In this document: in pieces, positions 34,226 to 43,339 of the stretch
Position numbering within the stretch: the first letter of the stretch is position 1
Layout of the letters: the number at the start of each line of letters is the position of its first letter
From: Desulfamplus sp.
GTDB taxonomy: Bacteria > Desulfobacterota > Desulfobacteria > Desulfobacterales > Desulfobacteraceae
Reading direction: 5' to 3'
NCBI GenBank assembly: GCA_015232455.1
Contig: JADFZQ010000019.1
Location: 1 to 64,000, forward strand
Length of the DNA stretch: 64,000 nucleotides
Notes under the pieces: generated by a model
What the model saw: the letters and a program-made list of their open reading frames with translations, nothing else
What the model was told of the DNA's origin: nothing
Database searches by the model: none
Translations under genes and position numbers: made by a program

Positions 34226-36331
34226 TCAAGATAGAGATTGCAAAGGCAAAGTTATTTTAAATGTGCTGCCTTTTCCAAGCGTGCTTGTAACAGCAATATC
34301 CCCTTTATGGTATCTTACAATATGCTTTACAATTGCAAGCCCTAAACCTGTTCCACCCATATCTCTACTTCTTGATTTATCAACCCTGTAAAATCTTTGA
34401 AATATTCTGGAAATGTGTTCTTTTCCAATTCCAACACCATAATCAGTTATATTTATAACAATAGAGGGGAGCTTCTTTCCAATATTTTGAGTGTTATTCT
34501 TTTCAATATTTTGTAATGCATCACTCTTTCCAATATTTTGTGGAGTATTACTCTTTTGAATGTTGTTGGTTGTCTCTCTTTCATACTCCTCTTTCTCACA
34601 GGCAACAACAATCTTGTCTCCTGAGTTACTATATTTAATTGCATTATCAAGAAGATTGACTATCGCCTGTTCCATGAGAATTGGGTCTATCAAGGCTGTA
34701 ATATTATTTTTTGCACCATTGTTGGAATTATACTGTAATCCATATTCAATAGCGATATTTTTAGAAGAACTCATTGATATACAGGCATCAATTGCTCTTT
34801 GAACAACTTGTGTGATATCGTGTGGCTCAAGACGTACCGTTGCCCCCTCTTCCCTTTCAACCCTTGATAGTGCGAGTAGATCATTTATCAAAGCAATAAG
34901 TCGATCTACATTTTTCTGAATAATCTTAATGAATTTAATAGATTGTCCATTTTTAAAATCTTTAGCACCATTTTTAACACTATTCTCAAGATAAAAATCT
35001 AAACTACTGCCATTGTCAGAAGCATCTTTGTTGTTATAACTATTGAGATGTTCTTCTTTTATAAGATTTTCAAGGGTTTCAACAAACCCTTTTATAGATG
35101 TAAGAGGAGTTTTTAGTTCATGGGAAACATTAGCAGCAAAATCTTTGTGCATAGTCTCAAGTTTGCGGATTCTTGTAATATCATGAAAAATAATTAATGT
35201 TCCGAGTCTTATTCCTGACGAGTTGCAAAGAGCTGTAGAGTGGATATTGTAGATTCGATCATCAAAACCAGATAAAACAATGTCATCTTCAACAGGCTCA
35301 TGGTTTGACAGAGCTTTTCTTATTAGCTTTTGAAGCTCATAATTCCTTGATATTTCATATATGTTCCTTCCCTTTATAATATCAGCAGGATAACCAAACA
35401 TCGTAGAAGCCGCGTGATTTGCAGTAATTATCTTTTCCTCAGGATCAACAGCAATTACACCCTCTTTCATGCTGGAGTGGATAGCTTCAAGCTCCATACC
35501 TCTATCTTCCAAATTTTTGATCTTTTCATCAAGGGTCTGTGCCATAAGATTCATGGTTAAGGCAAGCTGAAACAGCTCTTCTGAATCTGGCAGTGGAAGG
35601 TGTGTTGTTAAATTGCCATTTGCAAAGTTATTTGTTCCAGCCCTCATCTCCTCAATAGGTCTTGTTATACGTCTTGCTACAAAAAGACTTGCCCCAGCAG
35701 CAGCAATAACTGTAATCAAAAGAGCCACAAATATATTCTTCTGTATGGATTTTATCTCTTTTTCAATTCCTGTTATTGAGATAGCTACCCTTACAATCCA
35801 TAAGATAGAGTTGTCATGGGAGTTATTTTGATCAAAATTGCTATTAGGAAGGCTAAAGTTAGTATTTTGGAAAACAGGAAGAGCAATATACATCATGTTT
35901 TCGCCCAATGTTCCGCTCTTTCTTATAGCAACTCCTTTTTTATCCTTCATTGCAAGGGCAATTTCGTATCTATGTTTATGGTTTTCCATAGAGCTAATGT
36001 TTCCTAAAGAGTCACCAACAACTTTACCTGAAGGTAGTACAATAGTTATCCTCGTCTCTGTATCTTTACCAATATCTTTGCACAGACGGTCAATATCATC
36101 AGTCTCTATGTCTGACGAGTTGTGAGCAAAGGCAGGATAGCGAGATATAAATTCTCTTTTAACAAATTCTGCTCTGGTAGTTAGCTCTTTTTCAGTGTTA
36201 TTCAAAAAGAATGATTTAAAAAAGGTAGTAGAATACCATGTTACAGCAGTGAGCGATAAAACAGTAATGATTAAAAAAGATGGAAAAATCTGCCATAAAA
36301 TTTTTCTTCGTCTTTTAGTAACGATTATCAT
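34226..36331 (-). CDS. phoR: PhoR-type sensor histidine kinase
   Basis: 701 residues. Membrane helix at about 16-35, an extracytoplasmic sensor of about 140 residues, a second helix near 205-225, HAMP, PAS (about 310-400), then HisKA with NVSHELKTPLTSIKGF and HATPase with NLLDNAIKYS, DYGVGIG and GGTGLGLAIV. I chose the ATG at 36331, which overlaps the response-regulator gene by 17 bases; an upstream frame to 36409 lies fully inside that gene. Two low-complexity insertions stand out: one between HisKA and the following helix (Asn/Ser/Asp-rich) and one inside the ATPase domain with the repeated unit NIGK/NIEK. It pairs with the OmpR-type regulator; phosphate control is typical but not shown. 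Confidence 0.85.
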   Translation of the reverse strand: MIIVTKRRRKILWQIFPSFLIITVLSLTAVTWYSTTFFKSFFLNNTEKELTTRAEFVKREFISRYPAFAHNSSDIETDDIDRLCKDIGKDTETRITIVLPSGKVVGDSLGNISSMENHKHRYEIALAMKDKKGVAIRKSGTLGENMMYIALPVFQNTNFSLPNSNFDQNNSHDNSILWIVRVAISITGIEKEIKSIQKNIFVALLITVIAAAGASLFVARRITRPIEEMRAGTNNFANGNLTTHLPLPDSEELFQLALTMNLMAQTLDEKIKNLEDRGMELEAIHSSMKEGVIAVDPEEKIITANHAASTMFGYPADIIKGRNIYEISRNYELQKLIRKALSNHEPVEDDIVLSGFDDRIYNIHSTALCNSSGIRLGTLIIFHDITRIRKLETMHKDFAANVSHELKTPLTSIKGFVETLENLIKEEHLNSYNNKDASDNGSSLDFYLENSVKNGAKDFKNGQSIKFIKIIQKNVDRLIALINDLLALSRVEREEGATVRLEPHDITQVVQRAIDACISMSSSKNIAIEYGLQYNSNNGAKNNITALIDPILMEQAIVNLLDNAIKYSNSGDKIVVACEKEEYERETTNNIQKSNTPQNIGKSDALQNIEKNNTQNIGKKLPSIVINITDYGVGIGKEHISRIFQRFYRVDKSRSRDMGGTGLGLAIVKHIVRYHKGDIAVTSTLGKGSTFKITLPLQSLS

Positions 36332-37034
36332 CTTTAAACCTATACCCAACGCCTCTGACAGTCTCAATTGAGTGGGCAAATGTTCCAAGTTTTTTACGCA
36401 GACCAGCAACTATCACATCTACGCTTCTCTCTGTAACTGCATAATTGTCGCCATGAATAGCGTCCATAATTTGCCCTCGTGTAAATACCCAACCTCTTTT
36501 GGAAGAGAGAAATACTAATAATTCAAATTCTGAATAGGTTAAGTCAACAGGAGTATCAGCTATTTTGACAATATGGCGTCCATGATCAATTACCATCTCT
36601 CCAATAACTGTGTAACCATTTTGTTGGTTATTAGGTTTACTATCATCTATTTGTTGGACAGGAAGTCGCCTTAAAATTGCCCTGATACGGGCAACTAACT
36701 CTCTTGGGCTAAAAGGTTTTGACATATAGTCATTTGCCCCAAGTTCTAAACCTGTTACAATATCAGATTCCTCTCCTTTAGCTGTGAGCATTACAATTGG
36801 AATATGTGCTGTTGAATTGTTTGTCCGTAAAATTTTTGTAAGTTCTAATCCGTCCATTCCCGGCAGCATAAGATCAAGAACAATAAGAGTTGGCAGTATC
36901 TCTGTTGATAGCTTAAGAGCATCTTCACCTGTAAGAGCTGATATAACTATATAACCTTCCTTTTCAAGATTATACCTCACAAGCTCTAAAATATCTTCCT
37001 CATCATCAACAATCAAAATTATCTCTTTAGTCAT
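36315..37034 (-). CDS. phoB: PhoB/OmpR-family response regulator
   Basis: 239 residues. Receiver with IILIVDDEED, phospho-Asp at 54 in VLDLMLPGMDG and the conserved Lys in SKPFSPRE. The C-terminal winged-helix domain has VDLTYSEFELLVFLSSKRGWVF and ERSVDVIVAGLRKKLG. It heads an operon with phoR and, downstream, moxR, Roadblock and mglA, so the GTPase cluster may be under its control or share its signal. No phosphate-uptake genes are in the window, so the phosphate assignment rests on family similarity only. Confidence 0.88.
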   Translation of the reverse strand: MTKEIILIVDDEEDILELVRYNLEKEGYIVISALTGEDALKLSTEILPTLIVLDLMLPGMDGLELTKILRTNNSTAHIPIVMLTAKGEESDIVTGLELGANDYMSKPFSPRELVARIRAILRRLPVQQIDDSKPNNQQNGYTVIGEMVIDHGRHIVKIADTPVDLTYSEFELLVFLSSKRGWVFTRGQIMDAIHGDNYAVTERSVDVIVAGLRKKLGTFAHSIETVRGVGYRFKDDNRY

Positions 37035-37144
37035 AAATTTGCCCTTAAAATTAATTACCCTTAAATATAATTCTTACCAAACTTAAATTGCTCCCTTGAA
37101 TTTACTCGATAGAGAATGGATTTTGCAATAGTTCAAATATCATG

Positions 37145-38005
37145 TTACCAAAATTTCCAAAAAGGTTTTTTGGCATCTTCTCCCTCTTCTTCCTCTTCAT
37201 CATAGCTATTAATTTGGCTACTAAGCTCAATCTTATCTTCAGATTCAATATTTTTTGTTGAATCTAAATTTCCTAAAGATGAATTTTGCGAAATCACATT
37301 GGCTTCTAAAGAGTTATTTTCCTTCTTATCTGAACTCTCTTTTCCCCAGAATTTCCAAAAAGGTCTCTTTTTTTCAACATCTCCTTGTTCAAAGGAATTT
37401 AATGGCATAAGCCTCTCAGGGTTTGCACGGATATTATTTGTAGTTCCCTCTTTTTTATATTCATCAAGTAAAGCAAGAGAAGCTGTCTCTCTATTAAAAA
37501 TATCTTTATTGATTTTTGCACTCAATATCTCAACGCTTGGAATTATTTTTTCAGGGGTTTCGGCTTGTATGAAAAAAGATTGTGAGCTATTTTGGCTAAT
37601 ATTGTAAATAATTGCATCAACACTAAATGCTCCTGCAAATTCAGTAATACTTCCTCTTATCATATAATCAAAACTTGAAATGTTTTGATGCCCTTCTTTT
37701 TCTGTGGATATATTGTTTTTGTCAGATACATCTTTTATTGGTTCAAGTTTTATTGATTCAAGATTTTCCGATACCACAAGAATTTTATCTTTACATGCAA
37801 GCCTTGAAGTGAGCATTTCATGGATACCATTTTGGATATAAGATATATCTTGTTGAGAGTTGATTTGGAATGGAGTAATAGCAACCGTTTTTATTTCAGA
37901 ACTGTTAGCTTCAGATAATGCGATATTTGAAAATTGGAACAAAGCGATAAGAAAAAAAGTTATAATGTAAAAACAAATTACTGATTTTTGTCTGTTGTGC
38001 TTCAT
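37145..38005 (-). CDS. Exported TolB/FlgO-like N-domain protein with PFWKFW tail repeats
   Basis: 286 residues with a signal peptide (hydrophobic to about 30). The following part (VAITPFQINSQQDISYIQNG, HEMLTSRL) resembles the N-terminal module of exported proteins of delta-proteobacteria that compute a pole or outer-membrane-associated sum (TolB/CsgG/FlgO-like alpha-beta fold). Exact function unknown. From about 215 on it is acidic and disordered with two copies of PFWKFW, one in KKRPFWKFWGKE and one as the very last residues. The repeated aromatic-basic motif might be a docking or sorting tag. It lies 110 bases upstream of phoB on the same strand. Confidence 0.55.
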   Translation of the reverse strand: MKHNRQKSVICFYIITFFLIALFQFSNIALSEANSSEIKTVAITPFQINSQQDISYIQNGIHEMLTSRLACKDKILVVSENLESIKLEPIKDVSDKNNISTEKEGHQNISSFDYMIRGSITEFAGAFSVDAIIYNISQNSSQSFFIQAETPEKIIPSVEILSAKINKDIFNRETASLALLDEYKKEGTTNNIRANPERLMPLNSFEQGDVEKKRPFWKFWGKESSDKKENNSLEANVISQNSSLGNLDSTKNIESEDKIELSSQINSYDEEEEEGEDAKKPFWKFW

Positions 38006-38080
38006 TTAAAGGTCTCCAAATTCTGCTGCTTAAATAGAAATTTTCCTGCTTAAATTTAAAGATATCGACTGTTATTTAGT

Positions 38081-38113
38081 AGATTTGACAACTTTTTTAA
38101 AATTGTCAAATCT
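38081..38113. terminator. Hairpin after gatB
   Basis: AGATTTGACAA and TTGTCAAATCT are perfect 11-base complements around an 11-base loop, 14 bases beyond the gatB stop on the minus strand. There is no T run on that strand after the stem, so termination is likely but not certain. Confidence 0.5.
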
Positions 38114-38126
38114 TTCAATTACATTA

Positions 38127-39665
38127 TTATAATTTCTCATTAAGAAGCTGTGTTATCACTTTTGGGTCAGCCTTACCTTTTGTCTTTTTCATAATTTGTC
38201 CCATAAAAAAGCTAAAGAGCTTAGTTTTACCGTTCCTGTATGATTCAAGTTCTGCTGGATTTTGGGCTATTACTTCATCTACAACCGCTCCAAGCTCAAA
38301 GTGATCTGAAACCTGTTCAAGTCCCATTTCACGAACTAATTGAGCTGGCTTTAACCCTTTCCATTTAAGTAATTCATCAGATTCAAATTTTTCAGATTCA
38401 CCAAGTTGAGATTCGTTTGATTTGCCAGACTCATCGTCTGATTTAGCAGACTCACAAAATGCTTTATTTATAGATACCATCTTTTCAAAGACACTCTTTG
38501 CAGCAGTTGCATTAATGGTATTTTTTTCAAGGAGAGTTAAAAGCTCTGCAAGATCAGAAGATGAAATTGGAGGCTCTTCAATTGTGTTTCCTTCTCCTTT
38601 TATCATCGCAAGTATAGGTCCCATAATCCAGTTTGCGGCAAGTTTTTTATCTTGAAGAGAAGATGCTGTTGCCTCAAAATAGTTAGCAAGCTCTTTTGAA
38701 GATGTAAGAACTTCGGCATCATAAGCAGAAAGGTTATATTCGCTAATAAAACGCAACTTTTTAACATGTGGAAGTTCTGGCATCTCTTGTTTTATAGCAT
38801 TTATCCACTCATCATCAACAAGTAAAGGAACAAGATCAGGATCAGGAAAATAGCGATAATCATGAGCATCTTCTTTACCTCTCATGGATTTTGTCAGATT
38901 TTTCACAGGGTCCCAAAGACGTGTCTCCTGCACAATCTCTTTACCTTCATCAAGAAGATATGTCTGTCTTTGAATCTCATACAAAATTGCCTTCTCAACA
39001 TGCTTAAATGAGTTAAGATTTTTAAGCTCTGTTCGCGTTCCAAATTTTGTAGAACCAACGGGTTTAAGCGAAACATTGGCATCGCACCTAAAGCTACCCT
39101 CTTCCATATTTCCATCGCAAACATCAATATACTTCAAAATAGCGTGAAGTTTTCTTAAATATGCACCAGCTTCGGCTGCTGAACGAATATCTGGTTCGCT
39201 TACAATTTCCACCAATGGAACCCCAGTTCTATTGAGATCAACCATACTTTTTGCCCTTTGCGGGTCGTGTATTAGCTTTCCTGCATCTTCTTCCATGTGT
39301 ATTCGAGTAATTCCAATTATTTTCTCAAGTCCGTTGTCAATATCAATTGACAGATAGCCATGTTCTGCTATTGGGTAAGCATACTGAGAAATTTGATAGC
39401 CTTTTGGAAGGTCGGGATAGAAGTAGTTTTTTCTATCAAACCTACTCTCTCTTGCAATTTTGCAGTTTGTAGCAAGTGCGGCTTTTATGGCAAAAGTAAC
39501 GGCTTTACGGTTTAGAACAGGCAGCACTCCTGGCATACCTGTGCAAACAGGGCATGTATTGGCATTTGGTTCTGCTCCAAATTTAGTTGAACAACTGCAA
39601 AATATTTTTGTATCAGTTTTAAGTTGGGCATGAACTTCAAGCCCTATTACTGGTTCATACTGCAT
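38127..39665 (-). CDS. gatB: Aspartyl/glutamyl-tRNA amidotransferase subunit B
   Basis: 512 residues, slightly longer than usual (about 475-480). GatB of the GatCAB complex converts Glu-tRNA(Gln) or Asp-tRNA(Asn) to the amide form. [27 protein letters not shown] with CPVCTG (zinc site), [13 protein letters not shown], and the C-terminal YqeY tail ending in GKADPKVI are all present. Extra residues (about 405-435) form a Ser/Glu/Asp-rich insertion with repeating [23 protein letters not shown] units. gatA and gatC are not adjacent. The ATG is clear, with no strong ribosome site. Confidence 0.96.
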   Translation of the reverse strand: MQYEPVIGLEVHAQLKTDTKIFCSCSTKFGAEPNANTCPVCTGMPGVLPVLNRKAVTFAIKAALATNCKIARESRFDRKNYFYPDLPKGYQISQYAYPIAEHGYLSIDIDNGLEKIIGITRIHMEEDAGKLIHDPQRAKSMVDLNRTGVPLVEIVSEPDIRSAAEAGAYLRKLHAILKYIDVCDGNMEEGSFRCDANVSLKPVGSTKFGTRTELKNLNSFKHVEKAILYEIQRQTYLLDEGKEIVQETRLWDPVKNLTKSMRGKEDAHDYRYFPDPDLVPLLVDDEWINAIKQEMPELPHVKKLRFISEYNLSAYDAEVLTSSKELANYFEATASSLQDKKLAANWIMGPILAMIKGEGNTIEEPPISSSDLAELLTLLEKNTINATAAKSVFEKMVSINKAFCESAKSDDESGKSNESQLGESEKFESDELLKWKGLKPAQLVREMGLEQVSDHFELGAVVDEVIAQNPAELESYRNGKTKLFSFFMGQIMKKTKGKADPKVITQLLNEKL

Positions 39666-39932
39666 AATATTGTATTCCTAAAATCTTTAATTAAGATTAA
39701 TAAGTTATAGTTAATTCAAACCGCTTAATTAAAATTAAATCACATTCAAAACCAATCAAATTTGGTCGAATTGTAATGATTTATGAATAATTCCAACAAT
39801 ATCTTATAACCCTGATGATTTGATTTATCAATAATATTTTTTGTGCTATATTTTTGAGTCAACTTGTGTCAGATAAGATTATACTTACACAATTTATTGA
39901 ATGAATGGTTGAATAGCTAAAGGGAGAACATC
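39666..39932. other. Intergenic region before the DsrE-like gene
   Basis: About 265 AT-rich bases between the divergent gatB and DsrE-like genes. Only a ribosome site (GGGAGA, just before 39933) is clear. No RNA gene or repeat is recognised. Confidence 0.4.
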
Positions 39933-40250
39933 ATGAAAATTACGCTAATTATTTGCCAAAACACCGCTGAAGTAGTTTGGAACTCTTTTAGATTGGCAAA
40001 CATGATGCTTGAAGAGATGGAAGACGTATCTATTTTCTTGAATGGACCATCAGTAGAATATGATGCGGCTGATTCTGAGCAATTTCCCTTAAAAGAGTTA
40101 GCTAAAATATTTACACTCTCAGAAGGTAATCTATTCGCCTGAGGCAAATTGATGGACCTTCACGGTGTGAAGGAAGGATACCACAAAAGAGCCACTCAAA
40201 AAATTCTATATGAGTTAATTAAAGATAGCGATAAGGTTATTACGTTTTAG
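39933..40250 (+). CDS. DsrE-like selenoprotein, in-frame UGA at codon 70 read as Sec
   Basis: A reading frame that appears to end at TGA (40140-40142) continues in the same frame to TAG at 40248-40250, 105 residues in total. The first 69 residues (KITLIICQNTAEVVW, FRLANMML, VSIFLNGPSV) are DsrE/F-family. The part after the TGA (KILYELIKDSDKVITF) is the normal family C-terminus. The TGA sits where DsrE proteins keep their redox Cys in an ACGTC-like motif (here FA-U-GKL), so selenocysteine is the simplest reading. A stem-loop with GGU in its loop lies right behind it (40157-40173). GGGAGA precedes the ATG. A pseudogene with a Cys-to-stop change is the alternative. Confidence 0.78.
40157..40173 (+). 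promoter_or_regulatory. Candidate bacterial SECIS element
   Basis: CCTTCA-CGGTG-TGAAGG folds into a 6-base stem with a 5-base loop containing GGU, 14 bases after the UGA codon at 40140. Bacterial SECIS hairpins lie in the coding region directly after UGA and need a G/GU in a small apical loop, as here. It is compatible with translation through the stem. Confidence 0.7.
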
Positions 40251-40291
40251 AAATCAATTAAAAATCAAAATTTTATAGGATTGAAAATAGA

Positions 40292-40483
40292 ATGAAATTT
40301 TTTATTTGCGTCATGGGAATGGTTATGATTGTGGAAGGTCTGCCATACTTTGCCTTTCCAGAAAAGATGAAAGAAATAATTATAACAGTAACAGAGCTTC
40401 CCGAGAACTCATTGCGGCGTTTTGGAGCTATTCTTATGCTTTTAGGGCTTGGGGTTGTCTATTTTGGAAAGAAGTTACTATAA
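40292..40483 (+). CDS. DUF2065-family small membrane protein
   Basis: 63 residues, typical of DUF2065 (YjeT-like). An N-terminal helix MKFFICVMGMVMIVEGLPYF and a C-terminal helix GAILMLLGLGVVYF flank PEKMKEIIITVTELPENSLRR, the family core. Complete. It lies 41 bases after the selenoprotein stop and 57 bases before queA. Function of the family is unknown; it is often found near protease-regulator or metabolic genes. Confidence 0.85.
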   Translation: MKFFICVMGMVMIVEGLPYFAFPEKMKEIIITVTELPENSLRRFGAILMLLGLGVVYFGKKLL

Positions 40484-40540
40484 ATAGCTACACCATTTAT
40501 TAAATTAAAAGACGAATTATTAGACGAGTCGCTAAATAAA

Positions 40541-41788
40541 ATGTACTTACTTTCAGACTACAGTTATGAGCTTCCTCCTGAACTTATAGCTCAACATCCA
40601 GTAGAAAACAGAGAAGAGTCAAGACTATTAAGAGTTGAAAAGATAGATAAAATAGCTCATAAAAGAGACTCCGTAGATCAGATAGAGAGCAGTATATCTG
40701 AAATTAGTGGCAAAATATCTCATCACCACTTTAAAGATATTGAAAATATTTTAAAGCCCGATGATCTTTTAGTCATAAATAATACACGAGTAATACCAGC
40801 AAGACTTAAGGGATATAAAGAGAGTGGCGGAAAGGTTGAGGTCTTAATTCTTGACTACATTGGTGGCATTGCAACACAGAAAGAGAGAGGCTATTTTGAG
40901 TGTGAATGTATGATTCGAGCATCAAAAAGCCCAAAACCCGGAACTATATTAAAACTTTGTAGCAAAAAATTTGAAGATAGTAGCTTTCTAAAAGCAAGAG
41001 TTGAATCTGTAAATGAAGCAACTTTTATTGTCAGATTTTTCATATCCGATGATAATGATAATGCTAATTTAACCAACGAAAATTCAACAAATGATAATGC
41101 AATACAACACAATTTCAGTAACAACAATTTACTCTTTTCAAATATTTCAAAACATATTGATTTTGATCTTCTACTTGAAAATTATGGAGAAATTCCTCTT
41201 CCTCCATATATTCGTAGAGAGAATGTTGTAAAAAACAGAGATGTTAAAAGTTACCAAACGGTTTATGCTACAGAAAAGGGAGCTGTTGCAGCTCCAACAG
41301 CAGGACTTCATTTTACAGAGCCTCTTATTCAAAGGCTAAAAACAAAAGGTGTTGAGTTTGTTAATATTACACTCCATGTTGGATATGGAACGTTCACTCC
41401 TGTAAGAGTGTCTGATATTAGAGAACATAGGATACATTCTGAATTTTACTCAATATCAGAAGAATCTGCAAAAGCTGTGAATAGAGCAAAATCAGAGGGG
41501 AGAAGAATAATTGCTGTAGGAACTACATCTGTCCGAACTCTTGAGTATGCAACTGACGCAAAAGGAGTGTTACATGCAGGTAGTGGGAAATGTGATCTAT
41601 TTATCTATCCAAGCTATAAATTCAAAATGGTTGATGCTGTAATTACAAATTTTCATCTCCCTGAATCGACACTGCTTATGCTTGTATCTGCATTTTCAAG
41701 TAAAGAGCTTATTTTAAAAGCATACAAAGAGGCAATTGAGAAGAAATATCGTTTTTTCAGTTATGGAGATGCAATGTTTATTGAGTGA
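40541..41788 (+). CDS. queA: tRNA preQ1(34) S-adenosylmethionine ribosyltransferase-isomerase
   Basis: 415 residues against about 340-350 usual. Makes epoxyqueuosine on tRNA using SAM as ribosyl donor. Family motifs: YELPPELIAQHPVENREESRLL, DDLLVINNTRVIPARL, GEIPLPPYI, YQTVYATEKGAVAAPTAGLHF, HVGYGTFTPV and TNFHLPESTLLMLVSAF. The extra length is two hydrophilic insertions: about residues 28-58 and an Asn/Asp-rich stretch about 166-200. Neither breaks a core motif. queD (22972) is the other queuosine gene seen. Confidence 0.94.
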   Translation: MYLLSDYSYELPPELIAQHPVENREESRLLRVEKIDKIAHKRDSVDQIESSISEISGKISHHHFKDIENILKPDDLLVINNTRVIPARLKGYKESGGKVEVLILDYIGGIATQKERGYFECECMIRASKSPKPGTILKLCSKKFEDSSFLKARVESVNEATFIVRFFISDDNDNANLTNENSTNDNAIQHNFSNNNLLFSNISKHIDFDLLLENYGEIPLPPYIRRENVVKNRDVKSYQTVYATEKGAVAAPTAGLHFTEPLIQRLKTKGVEFVNITLHVGYGTFTPVRVSDIREHRIHSEFYSISEESAKAVNRAKSEGRRIIAVGTTSVRTLEYATDAKGVLHAGSGKCDLFIYPSYKFKMVDAVITNFHLPESTLLMLVSAFSSKELILKAYKEAIEKKYRFFSYGDAMFIE

Positions 41789-41989
41789 TTATCAATCTCT
41801 TGGCATTCTGAATTATTAGGGTAGCTCTATCTAATTGATAAAAAATAGCCTACATTATATTCAAAGATAAAAAGAGAGAGGCAAACTAAGATATACTAAT
41901 ATCGGTCATAAGTTGAGTTTTGCATATATAAAAATTAATATTGATTTCCGCTTGAAGTATATAAAATATTAAAAAGAGAGATATAAACA

Positions 41990-43129
41990 ATGGCTAATGA
42001 CAATAATATATATAAAAATGTGGTAAAACCTGAAATTATTTTGGAAGATGAAGATATATCGGAGAATGAAGATGCGTTGGAAAGTGATGAGCTTTTAGTT
42101 GATGAAGATATTGTTGCAGATGTGATACTAAGCGAAGATGAGGCTGAAATAATAGCATCTGACCTATTGGCTTCGATTAATATTGAAGAGATTCTACAAG
42201 ATACAACACCTGTAAGTAGAAATGATTTTCTGCTTCCTACCAAAAAACATGGTTCATCGACTCATCATGCAATTGTAAAGTCTGATCCTCTCCAGAGCTA
42301 TTTAGCTGAAATTAACAGATATAGGCTGCTTACTCGGGCAGAAGAGGTAAAATTAGGTCGCAAGATTCAGGAAGAGAATGATAGTGAGTCAGCATACATA
42401 ATGGTAACCTCTAACCTGAGGTTAGTTGTCAAGATTGCTATTGAATTTCAGCGAATATGGATGCAAAACCTTCTTGACTTGATTCAAGAGGGAAATATTG
42501 GACTTGTTCAAGCAGTAAAAAAATTTGATCCATATAAAAATGTGAAATTCTCATATTATGCCTCATTTTGGATTAAAGCATATATACTTAAATTCATTAT
42601 GGATAATTGGCGGCTTGTTAAGATTGGAACAACACAGGGGCAGCGTAAACTCTTTTTTAGATTAAAAAAAGAGAAACAGAGGCTAATTGAGCAAGGTTTT
42701 GATCCAAAACCTAAGCTGCTTTCAGAGAGAATGGGAGTATCTGAGCAAGAGATTTTAGATATGGATCAACGTCTTGATGGTTGGGATATTTCGCTTGATG
42801 AACCTATTAAAGAAGACTCTAATACTGAGCGAATTGAGTTTATCAACAGTGATATAGATTCAACTGAAGATAAAGTTGCAAGAAAACAGATTGAAGACAT
42901 ATTGCATACAAGAGTCAATGAATTTAAAAAGAGCCTAAAAGCAAGAGAGCTTGAGATTTTTGAAAAGAGAATATTTTCTGACGAACCTCTAACCCTGCAA
43001 GAGATAGGAGAGACATACAACATCTCAAGAGAGAGGGTGCGTCAGATCGAAAACAATATTATAAAAAAGATGAAAGATTACTTTAAAGATAAAATTCCAG
43101 ATTTTGAAGAGTATTCTTATAATTCATAA
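41990..43129 (+). CDS. RpoH-like sigma-70 family factor with acidic N-terminal extension
   Basis: 379 residues. Region 1.2/2 contains DPLQSYLAEINRYRLLTRAEE, NLRLVVKIAIEFQR, LLDLIQEGNIGLVQAV and KFSYYASFWIKAYIL. Region 4 has TLQEIGETYNISRERVRQIENNIIKKM. This is the RpoH/alternative sigma branch. The first 95 residues are an unusual strongly acidic extension (ILEDEDISENEDALESDELL and more) with no resemblance to region 1.1. It might fold back on DNA-binding surfaces as an inhibitory module; this is inference. A heat-shock role fits with dnaJ in the window but is not shown. A 201-base gap precedes it. Confidence 0.82.
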   Translation: MANDNNIYKNVVKPEIILEDEDISENEDALESDELLVDEDIVADVILSEDEAEIIASDLLASINIEEILQDTTPVSRNDFLLPTKKHGSSTHHAIVKSDPLQSYLAEINRYRLLTRAEEVKLGRKIQEENDSESAYIMVTSNLRLVVKIAIEFQRIWMQNLLDLIQEGNIGLVQAVKKFDPYKNVKFSYYASFWIKAYILKFIMDNWRLVKIGTTQGQRKLFFRLKKEKQRLIEQGFDPKPKLLSERMGVSEQEILDMDQRLDGWDISLDEPIKEDSNTERIEFINSDIDSTEDKVARKQIEDILHTRVNEFKKSLKARELEIFEKRIFSDEPLTLQEIGETYNISRERVRQIENNIIKKMKDYFKDKIPDFEEYSYNS

Positions 43130-43169
43130 ATTGGTAGTCATGAATTTAAATGATGATAATTTTTTGCTG

Positions 43170-43254
43170 TCTGAATCAGGATGATCAGGATTATCGGATA
43201 TTTAAGGATAGGTTATCATGCTTTATCCTTTTATCTTGGGTATCCTGATTCAGA
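43170..43254. repeat. 85-bp inverted-repeat element
   Basis: TCTGAATCAGGAT (43170-43182) and ATCCTGATTCAGA (43242-43254) are perfect 13-base inverted arms. Inside, AAGGATA and TATCCTT form an inner stem. The left arm is followed by the related GATCAGGATTATC. It looks like a MITE or REP-type palindromic unit and lies between the sigma-factor and TPR genes. It carries no ORF and no transposase. Confidence 0.7.
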
Positions 43255-43339
43255 TTGTGGAATTTTTAAAAAAAATCACATTGTTTCAGGACTATCGATT
43301 TGCAAACAGGTTTAAACAGGAGAGTTTTTTATAAATAAT

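Noticed and set aside
34226-36409. Longer phoR start at 36409
   Set aside because: The extra 26 residues lie wholly inside the phoB coding end; the ATG at 36331 starts the normal N-terminus.
40140-40250. DsrE-like gene as a simple pseudogene
   Set aside because: The frame after TGA is intact and family-like, the TGA replaces a redox Cys, and a SECIS-like hairpin follows; kept as a possible alternative only.
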